Counted from the stretch's first letter, positions 38,679-47,726 are shown. The stretch: DNA of 64,000 bases from JABMQB01 sp963666575 (GCA_963666575.2 CAXXYG010000012.1:248001-312000), one strand, 5' to 3'. Numbers and translations are program-made. Notes: a model not told the origin generated them from the letters alone.

Positions 38679-39058
38679 AAATTGCCTTTTAACCAATTAA
38701 TAGCCTCAGAAGTTGATAAAAAGAATTTTGTAGGTTTGCTCAGTTTATTCAATTTGATGAAAAAGTTGACAACAATATAACTTAATGGCGACTTAATTAT
38801 AAAAGCCACAGCTATCGTATTTTTGTTATTTGATTTTTTTGCGAAAAGTTTTTGTGCAGTTAAATCGATGGATGATACTTCACGGTTATCAATAAGAAGG
38901 GCATAAGGTTTATCGTTTGCAATTAAGTGAACTGTTTTAATAACTTCGTTTGCAATTTCACTTGTTATTTTTGAGTTCTTAATTGGTGTGATATGGATAA
39001 TACCATTTTCATCCAAAATAAATGTTCCCTGTTTATTGTATATCGTCTGGTTTTTCAT
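38675..39058 (-). CDS. STAS/SpoIIAA-like small protein
   Basis: A 127-residue soluble protein. The pattern (GIIHITPIKNSKITSEIANEVIKTVHLI, YALLIDNREVSSID, IAVAFIIKSPLSYIVVNFFIKL, STSEAINWLKG) fits the STAS/SpoIIAA-like fold seen in small Bacteroidota proteins next to histidine kinases. A typical role is a regulatory partner that senses or relays state by protein contact. Its stop overlaps the kinase start by four bases (ATGA), so the two are translated together and very likely interact. Confidence 0.65.
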   Translation of the reverse strand: MKNQTIYNKQGTFILDENGIIHITPIKNSKITSEIANEVIKTVHLIANDKPYALLIDNREVSSIDLTAQKLFAKKSNNKNTIAVAFIIKSPLSYIVVNFFIKLNKLSKPTKFFLSTSEAINWLKGNL

Positions 39059-39600
39059 GCTCTACATTAATTTTTTGTGTAGTGCGTTTTTTGTTATTTT
39101 AATCTGTTTATCCTATATGATGTTGTGTATCGATTGAGGGTTGTTTAAGTTTATTAACTTACATAGATTATGTTTTATTTGAGAAAATATTTCAAATATA
39201 AAGTGTTAAATCTACTTAAAAAACCGAGTGCTGATATAAATAAAGAATGTGTTATTTATGGCTCTAATAACAACATTTAATCCTTATAGGATTTAGCTGG
39301 CTCTTTATTATTGAATATAAAAATATAAAGAAATTTATATTAAACAAATAAAAGAAATCAACAAGAGTTTATTCAATTTTTTATATCATTCGTTCAAATA
39401 GAAAACTAATATTGGCAATGCATAACTTATTATATGTTTAATTAATTTTAGTGAAGAATCTCCGTGTAGCCTGATTTATAATCCGGGCAATAAATGTTTA
39501 ATTATATCTATAGTTGTGTAAGAAATTGAAAATTAACAAAGTATCGGGTTTAATTTTTATTAAATTGCATCAGGCATTTAATTTTTTAAATTTTTTTGGA
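39059..39600. other. 542-base AT-rich divergent spacer
   Basis: It separates the minus-strand STAS/kinase operon from the plus-strand endonuclease-fold gene. No coding sequence or strong hairpin is seen. A minus-strand TATATTTG at 39193-39200 could be a -7 box for the STAS-like gene, but no -33 partner is evident. The frame of the plus-strand gene is open back to 39514 without a good start. Confidence 0.55.
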
Positions 39601-40668
39601 ATGAAATTATTTAAAGCAATAAGCAAAATTTTTCTCGTAATCATCATCATTAATTGTTTGTATCTAGCAGGAGTTATATTGTATGGTACTTTAACTGACT
39701 ATAAACCTGATGATATTGTTCAATTACCTGTAAAAGGGGAGGGTAATAATTATGTAATAAATTCAGACACACTTTCATTTTTGTCGTGGAATATTGGTTT
39801 TTGTGGGTTGGGTGCTGAAATGGATTTTTTTTATGATGATGGGGAAATGGTACGTCCATCACAAGATTTGGTAAACAAATATACCAATGGAGTTACCGAG
39901 GCACTTCAGCAACAAACCCATGTTGACTTTATTATTTTGCAGGAGGTGGATAAAAATTCTTCACGTACTGCTGGTCAAAATGAAGTAGAAATATTTAGTT
40001 TAGATATGAAGGACTTTAGCTATTCATATGCCAATAATTATTATGTCCGATTTGTCCCTATTCCTTACACAAATCCTTTAGGAAAAGTGGAAGCAGGGCA
40101 AATGAATTTGTCAAAAGTTAAACCAGTATCTTCAGAAAGAATTGCTTATCACTCGGCTTATGCCTGGCCCAAACGGTTATTTATGCTCGACCGCTGTTTT
40201 ATTGTTTCTCGGTTTAATTTGGACAATGGCAAACAACTGGTTCTTCTTAATACCCACAATTCGGCTTACGATGCCGGTGGCAAATTACGTAATGCTGAAA
40301 TGCCTATGATAAGGGATTTGATGCTTACCGAATTTGGTAAAGGCAATTATGTTGTGGCTGGTGGCGACTGGAACCAAAATCCTCCGGATTACGATTTAAC
40401 CGTTGTTGATAAAACATATCCGGCTGTAGTGCGTGAAAAATTAGATGGCACCCTTTTCCCTGAAGAATGGAATATTGTATATGACCCTGTAAGTCCTACG
40501 AATAGAGAAATTGATGCCCCTTTACAAAAAGGGATAACGGTTTCAACTATTATCGATTATTATATTCTTTCGCCAAATATTCAGGCACTCGAGGTAAAAA
40601 CCGTTAACCTCGATTTTCAGAATTCTGATCATAATCCTGTATCTCTTAAAGTTCGTTTGTTAGAATAG
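39601..40668 (+). CDS. Membrane-anchored endonuclease/exonuclease/phosphatase-family protein
   Basis: A 355-residue protein: one N-terminal membrane helix (IFLVIIIINCLYLAGVILYG), then an EEP-fold domain outside the membrane. Family motifs: SWNIGF, the metal Glu in ILQEVD, LNTHNSAY, GGDWNQNP and the C-terminal SDHNPV with its catalytic His. The family cuts phosphodiesters in nucleic acids, inositol phosphates or sphingomyelin; the extracytoplasmic site suggests a nutrient or lipid phosphodiester. ATG at 39601 gives a normal membrane anchor and is chosen over a non-ATG start at 39514. No operon partner is obvious; the next gene is 155 bases on. Confidence 0.82.
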   Translation: MKLFKAISKIFLVIIIINCLYLAGVILYGTLTDYKPDDIVQLPVKGEGNNYVINSDTLSFLSWNIGFCGLGAEMDFFYDDGEMVRPSQDLVNKYTNGVTEALQQQTHVDFIILQEVDKNSSRTAGQNEVEIFSLDMKDFSYSYANNYYVRFVPIPYTNPLGKVEAGQMNLSKVKPVSSERIAYHSAYAWPKRLFMLDRCFIVSRFNLDNGKQLVLLNTHNSAYDAGGKLRNAEMPMIRDLMLTEFGKGNYVVAGGDWNQNPPDYDLTVVDKTYPAVVREKLDGTLFPEEWNIVYDPVSPTNREIDAPLQKGITVSTIIDYYILSPNIQALEVKTVNLDFQNSDHNPVSLKVRLLE

Positions 40669-40793
40669 AAAATTGGAACTGCACATAGATTTTAATAGAG
40701 TATGGTAATCAAATTAAATTATGTGATTGCATCAGGATTAAAATGATTTAGTTATTTTAAAAAGAGAAACAGTTTTTTCTCTAAATATATTTT

Positions 40794-40801
40794 TACATTT
40801 G
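40794..40801 (+). promoter_or_regulatory. Likely -7 box (TACATTTG) before the PIG-L gene
   Basis: Exact TAnnTTTG match, 22 bases before the ATG at 40824. The -33 position is only T-rich, without a clear TTTG. Confidence 0.42.
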
Positions 40802-40823
40802 ATAAAACCTAACTAATAAACTG

Positions 40824-41699
40824 ATGATGAAACATATTCTATTTTTAGTAACCGGGCTGTTATTTTTCTTCTCAGCCATTTCTCAGGACGAAAAAATTAA
40901 TGTAGTTGTAATAGGTGCTCATCCCGATGATTGTGATATTGATGTGGGAGGAACTGCTATAAAATTTGCCCAAATGGGGCACAATGTATTATTTGTATCG
41001 GTAACCAATGGCGATGCCGGGCATCATGAAAAAGGAGGCGGTGCATTGGCAAAAATTCGCAGAGCTGAAGCCGAAGAAGCCGGAAAACGGTTTGGCGTCA
41101 CCTATAAAGTGCTTGATAACCACGATGGAGAATTAATGCCTACCCTCGATGTCCGTCTTGATATTATTCGTTTAATCAGGAATTGGAAAGCAGATATAGT
41201 AATTGGCCCACGGCCTAATGATTATCATCCCGACCATCGTAATACGGCTATTCTACTTCAGGATGCAGCTTATATGGTGATTGTACCAAACGTTGCTCCC
41301 GATACACCACCTCTTAAAAATAATCCGGTTTTTATGTTTACTCAGGATAATTTTAAAAAACCTCAACCTTTCGAACCTAATGTTACTGTTGATATAACCG
41401 ATGTTTTCGACCAGAAAATTTTTGCCATGTCGGCTCACGAATCGCAGTTTTTTGAGTGGTTACCCTGGACATCAGGAAGTTTGGACCAGGTGCCAAAAGG
41501 AGATAAAGAACGTTTGGAATGGTTGAGTAAATGGAGGACGTCTGAAATTTCAGGTGAAATGAAAGAATCGCTCACAAAGTGGTATGGTGCTGAAAAAGGA
41601 CGCCACGCAAAGTATGCCGAATCGTTTGAGATTTGTGAATATGGCCGTAGGCCTTCCGACGAAGAAATTAAAAAGTTATTTCCAATGTTGGGGAAATAA
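40824..41699 (+). CDS. Secreted PIG-L-family deacetylase
   Basis: A 291-residue protein with a signal peptide (FLVTGLLFFFSAISQ). The zinc-site motifs of the PIG-L/LmbE family are both present: GAHPDDCDIDVGG (His33, Asp36) and NDYHPDHRNTA. The family removes N-acetyl groups from N-acetylglucosamine-type sugars. Export places the reaction in the periplasm. Together with the GH2 exo-glucosaminidase-like enzyme and the GH20-like enzyme nearby it suggests work on an amino-sugar glycan. A second ATG directly follows the first; either could be used. Confidence 0.87.
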   Translation: MMKHILFLVTGLLFFFSAISQDEKINVVVIGAHPDDCDIDVGGTAIKFAQMGHNVLFVSVTNGDAGHHEKGGGALAKIRRAEAEEAGKRFGVTYKVLDNHDGELMPTLDVRLDIIRLIRNWKADIVIGPRPNDYHPDHRNTAILLQDAAYMVIVPNVAPDTPPLKNNPVFMFTQDNFKKPQPFEPNVTVDITDVFDQKIFAMSAHESQFFEWLPWTSGSLDQVPKGDKERLEWLSKWRTSEISGEMKESLTKWYGAEKGRHAKYAESFEICEYGRRPSDEEIKKLFPMLGK

Positions 41700-41871
41700 T
41701 TACGCATATAGTTTAATGTTAGTTGATCCCTGATTGTAAAAAAAATATTTTTTTACAAAAGTTTTATTGTATCTTTTTTATTTCGGATTCTATTTTTGTT
41801 TGCATTAAAGTATTGTCCGAATAATCCATGTGGATAAATAGGGTGATGTAACATTTTCTAAACCAACTGTT

Positions 41872-42651
41872 ATGATTACAAAAAAGTCTTCATTTGTCCT
41901 GTATATCATCTTTTTTACACTTTTTGTATCAGGTACAACCTCTGAAATAATTGCTAAAACTTCAGCATACAAAGTATTGGTGGTTACCGAACGGGGTGGC
42001 CAACACGAGCCTTTTGTTGTTGCCGCCCTTGAGTGGCTCAATTCATTTGCCGCTGAACAAAACTTTGAGTTAACAGAGATTAACCACATGACAGAGGTTG
42101 ATGAGGATTTTTTATCGAAATACAAAGTTTTTATTCAACTTGATTTTCCGCCTTATACTTGGAGTGATAAATCGATGGCGGCTTTTAAAAAATACATTGA
42201 CAATGGCAAGATAGGCTGGGTAGGTTTTCACCATGCTACTTTGTTGGGCGAATTTGATGGTTATAAAATGTGGGATTGGTTTTCAGATTTTATGGGCGGA
42301 ATTAGGTTTAAAGGTTACATAGCTGAATTATCTTCAGGAACAGTTACTGTTGAAGATCAAACCCATCCTGTGATGAAAGGAGTTTCCGGTTCATTTGTAA
42401 TTCCCGACGATGAATGGTACACGTTTGATAAAAATCCTCGTCCGAATGTTCATGTGTTGGCTTCGGTTGATGAATCGACCTATGAACCTGCCTCAGAAAT
42501 AAAAATGGGCGATCATCCGGTGATTTGGGTCAATAAAAACAAAAAAGCCCGTAACGTTTATTTTTTAATGGGGCATCATCCTAAGTTATTACAATTGAAT
42601 GCATTTACAACCGTGTTTGGTAATGCTATTTTATGGGCTGCGAAAAAATAA
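41872..42651 (+). CDS. ThuA-like secreted protein (copy 1)
   Basis: A 259-residue protein with a signal peptide (LYIIFFTLFVSGTTS). ThuA-fold (glutamine-amidotransferase-like) features: YKVLVVTERGGQHEPFV, FIQLDFPPYTWSD, GWVGFHHATLLG, DWFSDFMGG, THPVMKG, PDDEWYTFDKNPRP and PVIWVNKN. ThuA proteins are linked to trehalose and other sugar use in Rhizobiales and are very common in Bacteroidota carbohydrate clusters, but their reaction is not established. The next gene is a paralogue 27 bases downstream. Confidence 0.82.
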   Translation: MITKKSSFVLYIIFFTLFVSGTTSEIIAKTSAYKVLVVTERGGQHEPFVVAALEWLNSFAAEQNFELTEINHMTEVDEDFLSKYKVFIQLDFPPYTWSDKSMAAFKKYIDNGKIGWVGFHHATLLGEFDGYKMWDWFSDFMGGIRFKGYIAELSSGTVTVEDQTHPVMKGVSGSFVIPDDEWYTFDKNPRPNVHVLASVDESTYEPASEIKMGDHPVIWVNKNKKARNVYFLMGHHPKLLQLNAFTTVFGNAILWAAKK

Positions 42652-42678
42652 TATCTTAAACCAACCAATTATTCCGAT

Positions 42679-43473
42679 ATGAATTCTAATAAATATTTAC
42701 TCAAAAGTGCCGTTGTATTTCTGATGGTATTTATATTGGGAACTGCTTCCAAAGCTCAATTCCCCCGATTTAAAGTATTGGCATTTTACAGCGAAACAGT
42801 TGAATCTGACCATGTTGATTTTGCCCACGATGCCATTCATTTTTTTAAAGGCCTAACAAGTGGTAATGGTTTTGTTTTTGATACAACCAGTAATATGGCC
42901 GACTTAAATGATGCAAAATTGCAAGATTATAATTTGGTGATGATGTTAAATGATTTTCCACATAATCAGGCACAGCGCGAAGCGTTTCAGCGGTACATGG
43001 AAAATGGTGGCGGCTGGTATGGTTTTCATGTGGCAGCATACAACGACCGAACTACCAAATGGCCCTGGGGGCTTGACTTTTTAGGTGGAGGTGTTTTTTA
43101 CCGCAACAATTGGCCACCAATGCCGGCAAAATTGGTGGTTGAAAATACAACTCATCCTATTACAAAAGGTTTGCCCAACACATTTATTTCGCCTATAAAC
43201 GAATGGTACCAATGGAAACCAAGCCCTCGCGAAAACAAAGATATCGATGTGCTGGTTTCACTTTCGGCCGATAATTACCCTTTTGGATTAAAAGATATTG
43301 TCCCTGATGGTGATTTTCCGGTGGTTTGGACAAATAAAAATTACCGAATGATCTATTTAAACATGGGGCATGGTACCCGTATTTTTACCGATGCTACACA
43401 AAATATGTTAATAATTGCTGCCCTGAAATGGGTAGTAGCTACCGATAAAAAAGGCGATGTGTTTAATAAATAA
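42679..43473 (+). CDS. ThuA-like secreted protein (copy 2)
   Basis: A 264-residue paralogue of the previous gene with signal peptide VVFLMVFILGTASKAQ. Shared landmarks: FKVLAFYSETVESDHVDF, LVMMLNDFPHN, GGWYGFHVAAYND, THPITKGLPNTF, NEWYQWKPSP, FPVVWTNKNYRMIYLNMGHG. Similarity to copy 1 is modest, so the pair is old or has diverged in role. The histidine of the GFH motif is kept in both. Probably co-transcribed with the acyltransferase gene that follows. Confidence 0.82.
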   Translation: MNSNKYLLKSAVVFLMVFILGTASKAQFPRFKVLAFYSETVESDHVDFAHDAIHFFKGLTSGNGFVFDTTSNMADLNDAKLQDYNLVMMLNDFPHNQAQREAFQRYMENGGGWYGFHVAAYNDRTTKWPWGLDFLGGGVFYRNNWPPMPAKLVVENTTHPITKGLPNTFISPINEWYQWKPSPRENKDIDVLVSLSADNYPFGLKDIVPDGDFPVVWTNKNYRMIYLNMGHGTRIFTDATQNMLIIAALKWVVATDKKGDVFNK

Positions 43474-43513
43474 TGTGCTTCGGCTAATATATTAAATACT
43501 TATTGTGGAAGGA

Positions 43514-44719
43514 ATGGAAAAATCAATCATTCAAAATATACCCAATCGTATTCTTTCAATAGATATAATGCGAGGGTTAACCTTATTTTTGATGCTTTTT
43601 GTGAATGACCTTTATGAATCGGGTGTCCCCGAATGGTTAGTCCACACAAAAACCAATTTTGATGGAATGGGGTTAGCCGACTGGGTATTTCCAGGCTTTT
43701 TGTTTATGGTGGGTATTTCTATTCCTTTTGCATTTTTTTCGCGACGTAATAAAGGGGAATCAAACCAACAAATTTTGGGACATATTTTTGCCCGGACAGT
43801 TAGCCTTTTAATTATTGGCGTATTCATGTTAAACGGTGATCGTTTAAACTCCGAATTAAGTGGGATAGACAATTTATTGTGGTCAATTTTGGTTTATATA
43901 TTTATTTTTTTTGTATGGAATAGGTACCCGGAAAATCCGGATCGGAAAAAACTATTTTTAGGTTTAAAACTATTTGGTATTATTGGTTTAATAGTAATGG
44001 CATTGATTTTTAGGGCTGGAGAACCTGACAATATAAAATGGTTAGAAACAAGTTGGTGGGGTATCCTTGGAATTATTGGTTGGAGTTATTTTGTAGCGAC
44101 AGTGGTTTTTTTATTGGCAGGTCAGCGAATTTGGGCTAATTTGGTTGTATTGCTCTTTTTTATTGGACTAAATATTCTGTCACAAATGGGATTTTTAGAC
44201 TTTCTTAAGTCTATAAAACCTGTATTTGGTGTTTTAATTAGTGGCAATGTTCCCTCTATTGTGATGTCTGGTTTGATTGTAGGATTGGTATTAAAAAAAT
44301 ACCTGTCAGAACCTAAAAGAATAATATTGATAGTTACCGTGTTTGCTGTTTTATCATTGATAGCTGGATTTTTCCTTCGGAATTGGTTTATCATCTCAAA
44401 AAACCTGGGAACTCCAAGCTGGGCCTTGATTTGTAACGGTATCAGTATGTTCGTATTTGTGTTGCTATATTATATCATTGATGTAATGAAAAAAAATCGA
44501 TGGGCAAAAGTTTTTTTGCCGGCCGGCCAAAATTCATTAACAACTTACCTGGCTCCCGATCTTATTTATTTTATGATTTGGGGTTTAGGATTACCCATCC
44601 TTTTTTACAAACAAGATAGTAGTGAATTATTAGCAGTGGGTGGCTCTTTAGTTTGGGCTTTTACAATGATTGGTTTTGCTGCTTTATTATCAAAAATAAA
44701 TATTCGATTAAAATTATAG
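43514..44719 (+). CDS. DUF5009/HGSNAT-like membrane acyltransferase
   Basis: A 401-residue integral membrane protein with about 10-11 helices. It begins RILSIDIMRGLTLFLMLFVND, then DWVFPGFLFMVGISIPFAF, as in the DUF5009 group related to heparan-alpha-glucosaminide N-acetyltransferase, which moves acetyl from cytosolic acetyl-CoA to an amino sugar on the other side of the membrane. Bacteroidota homologues often sit in glycan clusters. ATG at 43514 is preferred over GTG 43505 because GGAAGGA lies just before it. Lying between ThuA-like and GH20-like genes, it may acetylate a glucosamine end so that a hexosaminidase can act; this is inference. Confidence 0.78.
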   Translation: MEKSIIQNIPNRILSIDIMRGLTLFLMLFVNDLYESGVPEWLVHTKTNFDGMGLADWVFPGFLFMVGISIPFAFFSRRNKGESNQQILGHIFARTVSLLIIGVFMLNGDRLNSELSGIDNLLWSILVYIFIFFVWNRYPENPDRKKLFLGLKLFGIIGLIVMALIFRAGEPDNIKWLETSWWGILGIIGWSYFVATVVFLLAGQRIWANLVVLLFFIGLNILSQMGFLDFLKSIKPVFGVLISGNVPSIVMSGLIVGLVLKKYLSEPKRIILIVTVFAVLSLIAGFFLRNWFIISKNLGTPSWALICNGISMFVFVLLYYIIDVMKKNRWAKVFLPAGQNSLTTYLAPDLIYFMIWGLGLPILFYKQDSSELLAVGGSLVWAFTMIGFAALLSKINIRLKL

Positions 44720-44744
44720 ACACAATAAAAATAAATAGTTAGCT

Positions 44745-45818
44745 ATGAAAAAGATACTCGTATTATTCGTTTTTCTATTTGGTTTATCAAATGGACTTTT
44801 TGCGCAGGATGAATTGCCTGTTAGGGGATTTTGTATTGCTGCACCTCGTGCTGAAGGACTTGATAAGTTTATAAAGTTTATCGACGAGGAATTGGCTCCA
44901 CGAAATGTTAATACCCTGGTTTTGCGGGTCGATTATAATTTTCAGTTCGAAAGCCATACTGAATTGCGGAATGAAGATGCTTTGTCAAAGGAGGATGTAA
45001 AAAAATTAGTAGCCGTTTGCCAAAAGCACCAAATAAGGCTGATACCTCAAATAAATTTGTTGGGGCATCAATCGTGGGCAGGCAAAACCGAAAATTTACT
45101 GACCGTTTATCCTGAATTTGATGAAACGCCTCATGTAAAAATGCCAGAGGATTATAAATGGCCAAATGCCGACGGATTGTACTGCAAAAGTTATTGCCCT
45201 TTACATCCCGGAGTTCATAAAATTGTTTTTGAACTAATGGATGAAATTTGCGAAACCTTTGAATCGGATGCTTTCCATGCCGGAATGGACGAAGTGTTTT
45301 ACATTGGCCACGATAGCTGTTCGAGATGTTCGGGGCACGACAAAGCTGAACTTTTTGCCGGCGAAGTAAATAAAATCAGAAATCATTTGGCATTAAACAA
45401 CCGGCAGCTTTGGATTTGGGGCGACCGCCTGATTGATGGAAAAACAACAGGTATGGGAATGTGGGAAGCCAGCATGAATAACACCCATAGAGCAATTGAC
45501 CTTGTTGCCAAAGATGTGATGATTTGTGACTGGCATTACGAACGCCCCGATCAAACGCCCGTGTACTTTGCAATGAAAGGCCTTTCGGTTATTACATGCC
45601 CCTGGCGAAAACCGGACTGTGCTGTCGACCAAACGAAAGACATGCTTCATTTCCGGAAAAATGCTACTCCCGAAATGAAAGAACGTTACCAGGGAATGAT
45701 GCAAACCGTGTGGTCAGGTGCCGATTCATTCCTCAAAGAATTTTATAGCAAAGAACCGGTTGCCGAAGAAAGTACAACGGCTTGTTTTAAAGCCCTTTTT
45801 GGAGAAATTAATAAATAA
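44745..45818 (+). CDS. GH20-like secreted beta-N-acetylhexosaminidase-type protein
   Basis: A 357-residue protein with a signal peptide (VFLFGLSNGLFAQ). The sequence follows a GH20-type TIM barrel: NTLVLRVDYNFQF, LIPQINLLGHQSW, YCPLHPGVHKIVFELMDEICETF, the Asp-Glu pair in FHAGMDEVFYIG (HxGxDE), LWIWGDRLI and MGMWEA. In GH20 this pair positions the substrate acetamido group and donates the proton. The N-terminal non-catalytic domain of classic GH20 enzymes is absent, so it is a short form. Four cysteines near the active site (DSCSRCSG) are unusual and may bind a metal or form bonds. Confidence 0.75.
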   Translation: MKKILVLFVFLFGLSNGLFAQDELPVRGFCIAAPRAEGLDKFIKFIDEELAPRNVNTLVLRVDYNFQFESHTELRNEDALSKEDVKKLVAVCQKHQIRLIPQINLLGHQSWAGKTENLLTVYPEFDETPHVKMPEDYKWPNADGLYCKSYCPLHPGVHKIVFELMDEICETFESDAFHAGMDEVFYIGHDSCSRCSGHDKAELFAGEVNKIRNHLALNNRQLWIWGDRLIDGKTTGMGMWEASMNNTHRAIDLVAKDVMICDWHYERPDQTPVYFAMKGLSVITCPWRKPDCAVDQTKDMLHFRKNATPEMKERYQGMMQTVWSGADSFLKEFYSKEPVAEESTTACFKALFGEINK

Positions 45819-45909
45819 GTACGTATCGGATTTAATAAACTTTAATACAGATTTTTGATTTATTTAACTTATTTGTGAAAAACCTTTATTTTTCGAATAA
45901 TCATTTATC

Positions 45910-45917
45910 TATATTTG
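45910..45917 (+). promoter_or_regulatory. -7 box (TATATTTG) for the sigma/FecR operon
   Basis: Exact TAnnTTTG match 32 bases before the sigma gene start. The -33 region is T-rich (TTTTTC) but has no clean TTTG at the usual distance. Confidence 0.45.
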
Positions 45918-45949
45918 TCAACCTTCACAAAAAATAATTTATAGGCCGA

Positions 45950-46525
45950 TTGGACAAAAAGGGAAATGAAATAGCAGTGATAAAAGCATTTAAAAATGGT
46001 GATTCAAAGGGGTTTGAGAAACTTTTTGAATTGCATCATAAAAAGCTTTATTTTTTTTTATTTCGAATGCTAAAATCAAAGGAGGATGCTGAGGAAATTG
46101 TGCAGGATTCGTTTATTAAAATTTGGGAAAGGCGGGAAGATTTTATCGAAGGGCATCCGTTTGAAGCTTTTCTGTATAAAATTGCAAAAAATGCATTTTT
46201 AAACCATAACCGCAAAAAAATTAACCGTAAAGTTTTTGAAGATCATTTGACTATTTTGAATGAAATGTCTTCGAATAATACCGAAGAATACATCATTTTT
46301 AATGAAACGCGCGAAATTATAAATACGATTATAAATTCTTTACCTCCCAAACGAAAAGAGATTTATTTACTCCAAAAAAACGAAGGGCTTTCACGTCAGG
46401 AAATTGCTGAAAAGCTAGGAATTTCAGTCATTACCGTCGATAGTCAGTTATTAAAAGCCAATAAGTTTCTGAAAGAAGAATTAAAACATTTCAGTTTAAT
46501 GATTCTTATTTTTTTCCTTAATTAG
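45950..46525 (+). CDS. ECF RNA polymerase sigma factor
   Basis: A 191-residue sigma-70 family protein of the extracytoplasmic type. Region 2 is AFKNGDSKGFEKLFELHHKK through SKEDAEEIVQDSFIKIW; region 4 is LPPKRKEIYLLQKNEGLSR with the helix-turn-helix QEIAEKLGISVITVDSQLL. No ATG fits; TTG at 45950 is used. Followed by fecR and susC: the standard Bacteroidota circuit in which a SusC-type receptor with an STN domain signals through FecR to free the sigma factor. It would drive susC, susD and probably the hydrolases behind them. Confidence 0.9.
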   Translation: MDKKGNEIAVIKAFKNGDSKGFEKLFELHHKKLYFFLFRMLKSKEDAEEIVQDSFIKIWERREDFIEGHPFEAFLYKIAKNAFLNHNRKKINRKVFEDHLTILNEMSSNNTEEYIIFNETREIINTIINSLPPKRKEIYLLQKNEGLSRQEIAEKLGISVITVDSQLLKANKFLKEELKHFSLMILIFFLN

Positions 46526-46617
46526 AAACCTGTTTCTCCTCAGATAAAATAATAATTAATTTTTTTTGAAACTCAAGTAATAGTATTTCGGGTTTGAAGT
46601 GTATTACTAATTATACA

Positions 46618-47646
46618 ATGGCAAAAATGAAATTAAACAAAATTGAAACCTTAAGGAGATTTTTTTCTAAATCGGATACAACGGCTGATTTGAAAAATTT
46701 GTTTTTATGGTTTAACAGTGAAAAAGGGCATTCCGAAATAAATCACGATTTAGACCATTTATGGCAATCCATCGAAATAGATGAATCGATACCCGTTAAT
46801 TCACAAAAAATGATGGCGAACATCAGAAAAGGTATTCAGCCTAAAAAAGGAAGGTCACTTAAAACAAATTTTTTACGGTTTGTTCCTTACGCCGCAATGC
46901 TGGTTATTACAATCGGATTTAGTGTACTTTTTTATTATACCCGGATTTCACTACAACCAAATAATTCAGAAATAGTTTCATATACTTCAGTAATAGCTGA
47001 AAACGGGCAGAAATCAAAAATTATATTACCCGATAGTTCAATAGTTTGGTTAAATTCAGGAACAACCCTTTCGTACAACACCAATTTTGCAGAAAATAGT
47101 AGAAATATTAATTTAAAAGGACAGGCATTTTTTCAGGTTACAAAAAATAAAAAAATGCCGCTGATTGTGCATTGCAATGATTTATCGGTAAAAGTCCTGG
47201 GAACAAAATTTGATGTAAATGCCTATCCCGAAACGGGAAAAGTAAGTGTTGTACTTGAATCGGGGAGTGTTCAGTTGTTACATAATCATATAAAGTCGTT
47301 TAACTATACCCTGAAACCCAGTGAACTGGCTGATTTTGATATTGCTGCCAAAAAAGTGGCCATCAAAAATACCGACATTCAAAAGTTCACTTCGTGGAAA
47401 GATGGTATTCTAATATTTAAAGATGATCCAATGAAGCAGGTCATTGAAAAGCTCGAGAGATGGTACAATATTAAAATTGATGTGTCTGACCCCGAAGTGT
47501 ATAACTCAATTTTTACGGGTACAATAAGTAACGAAAGTTACGAACAGATTTTTAAACTTATTGAATATTCATGCCCGGTAAGCTGTGAAATTATAAACCG
47601 CCCCGAATCAACTTTGGGGCCCAAAATTATACTTACAAAAAACTAA
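46618..47646 (+). CDS. FecR-type anti-sigma factor
   Basis: A 342-residue protein. The N-terminal part is cytosolic, one membrane helix lies at about residues 91-110 (YAAMLVITIGFSVLFYY), then the periplasmic FecR domain: ENGQKSKIILPDSSIVWLNSGT, FFQVTKNKKMPLIVHC, VKVLGTKFDVNAYPE, and a C-terminal STN-like DUF4974 domain (MKQVIEKLERWYNIKIDV). It holds the ECF sigma factor until the SusC partner signals. ATG at 46618 (MAKMKLN) is chosen over TTG at 46594. Confidence 0.9.
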   Translation: MAKMKLNKIETLRRFFSKSDTTADLKNLFLWFNSEKGHSEINHDLDHLWQSIEIDESIPVNSQKMMANIRKGIQPKKGRSLKTNFLRFVPYAAMLVITIGFSVLFYYTRISLQPNNSEIVSYTSVIAENGQKSKIILPDSSIVWLNSGTTLSYNTNFAENSRNINLKGQAFFQVTKNKKMPLIVHCNDLSVKVLGTKFDVNAYPETGKVSVVLESGSVQLLHNHIKSFNYTLKPSELADFDIAAKKVAIKNTDIQKFTSWKDGILIFKDDPMKQVIEKLERWYNIKIDVSDPEVYNSIFTGTISNESYEQIFKLIEYSCPVSCEIINRPESTLGPKIILTKN

Positions 47647-47696
47647 ATTTGAACTTAATAACCAATGCTTATGATATAACAATAAACTATTTAATT

Positions 47697-47726
47697 AAAA
47701 AAGGGAGATGCTGAAACATCTCCCTT
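47697..47726 (-). terminator. Minus-strand rho-independent terminator between fecR and susC
   Basis: A perfect 10-base stem (47701-47710 with 47717-47726) and six-base loop. On the minus strand the stem is followed directly by six T (47702-47697) and more AT; on the plus strand it is followed by CCGAAACTC with no T tract. So it points to transcription on the minus strand, where no protein gene exists. Confidence 0.7.

Noticed and set aside
40763..40782. Seven-base hairpin before the PIG-L promoter
   Set aside because: Weak AT-rich stem with no T tract at the proper side.
41734..41758. AT-only inverted repeat after the PIG-L gene
   Set aside because: The stem is almost all A-T pairs and such tracts arise by chance in this AT-rich spacer; not a convincing terminator.
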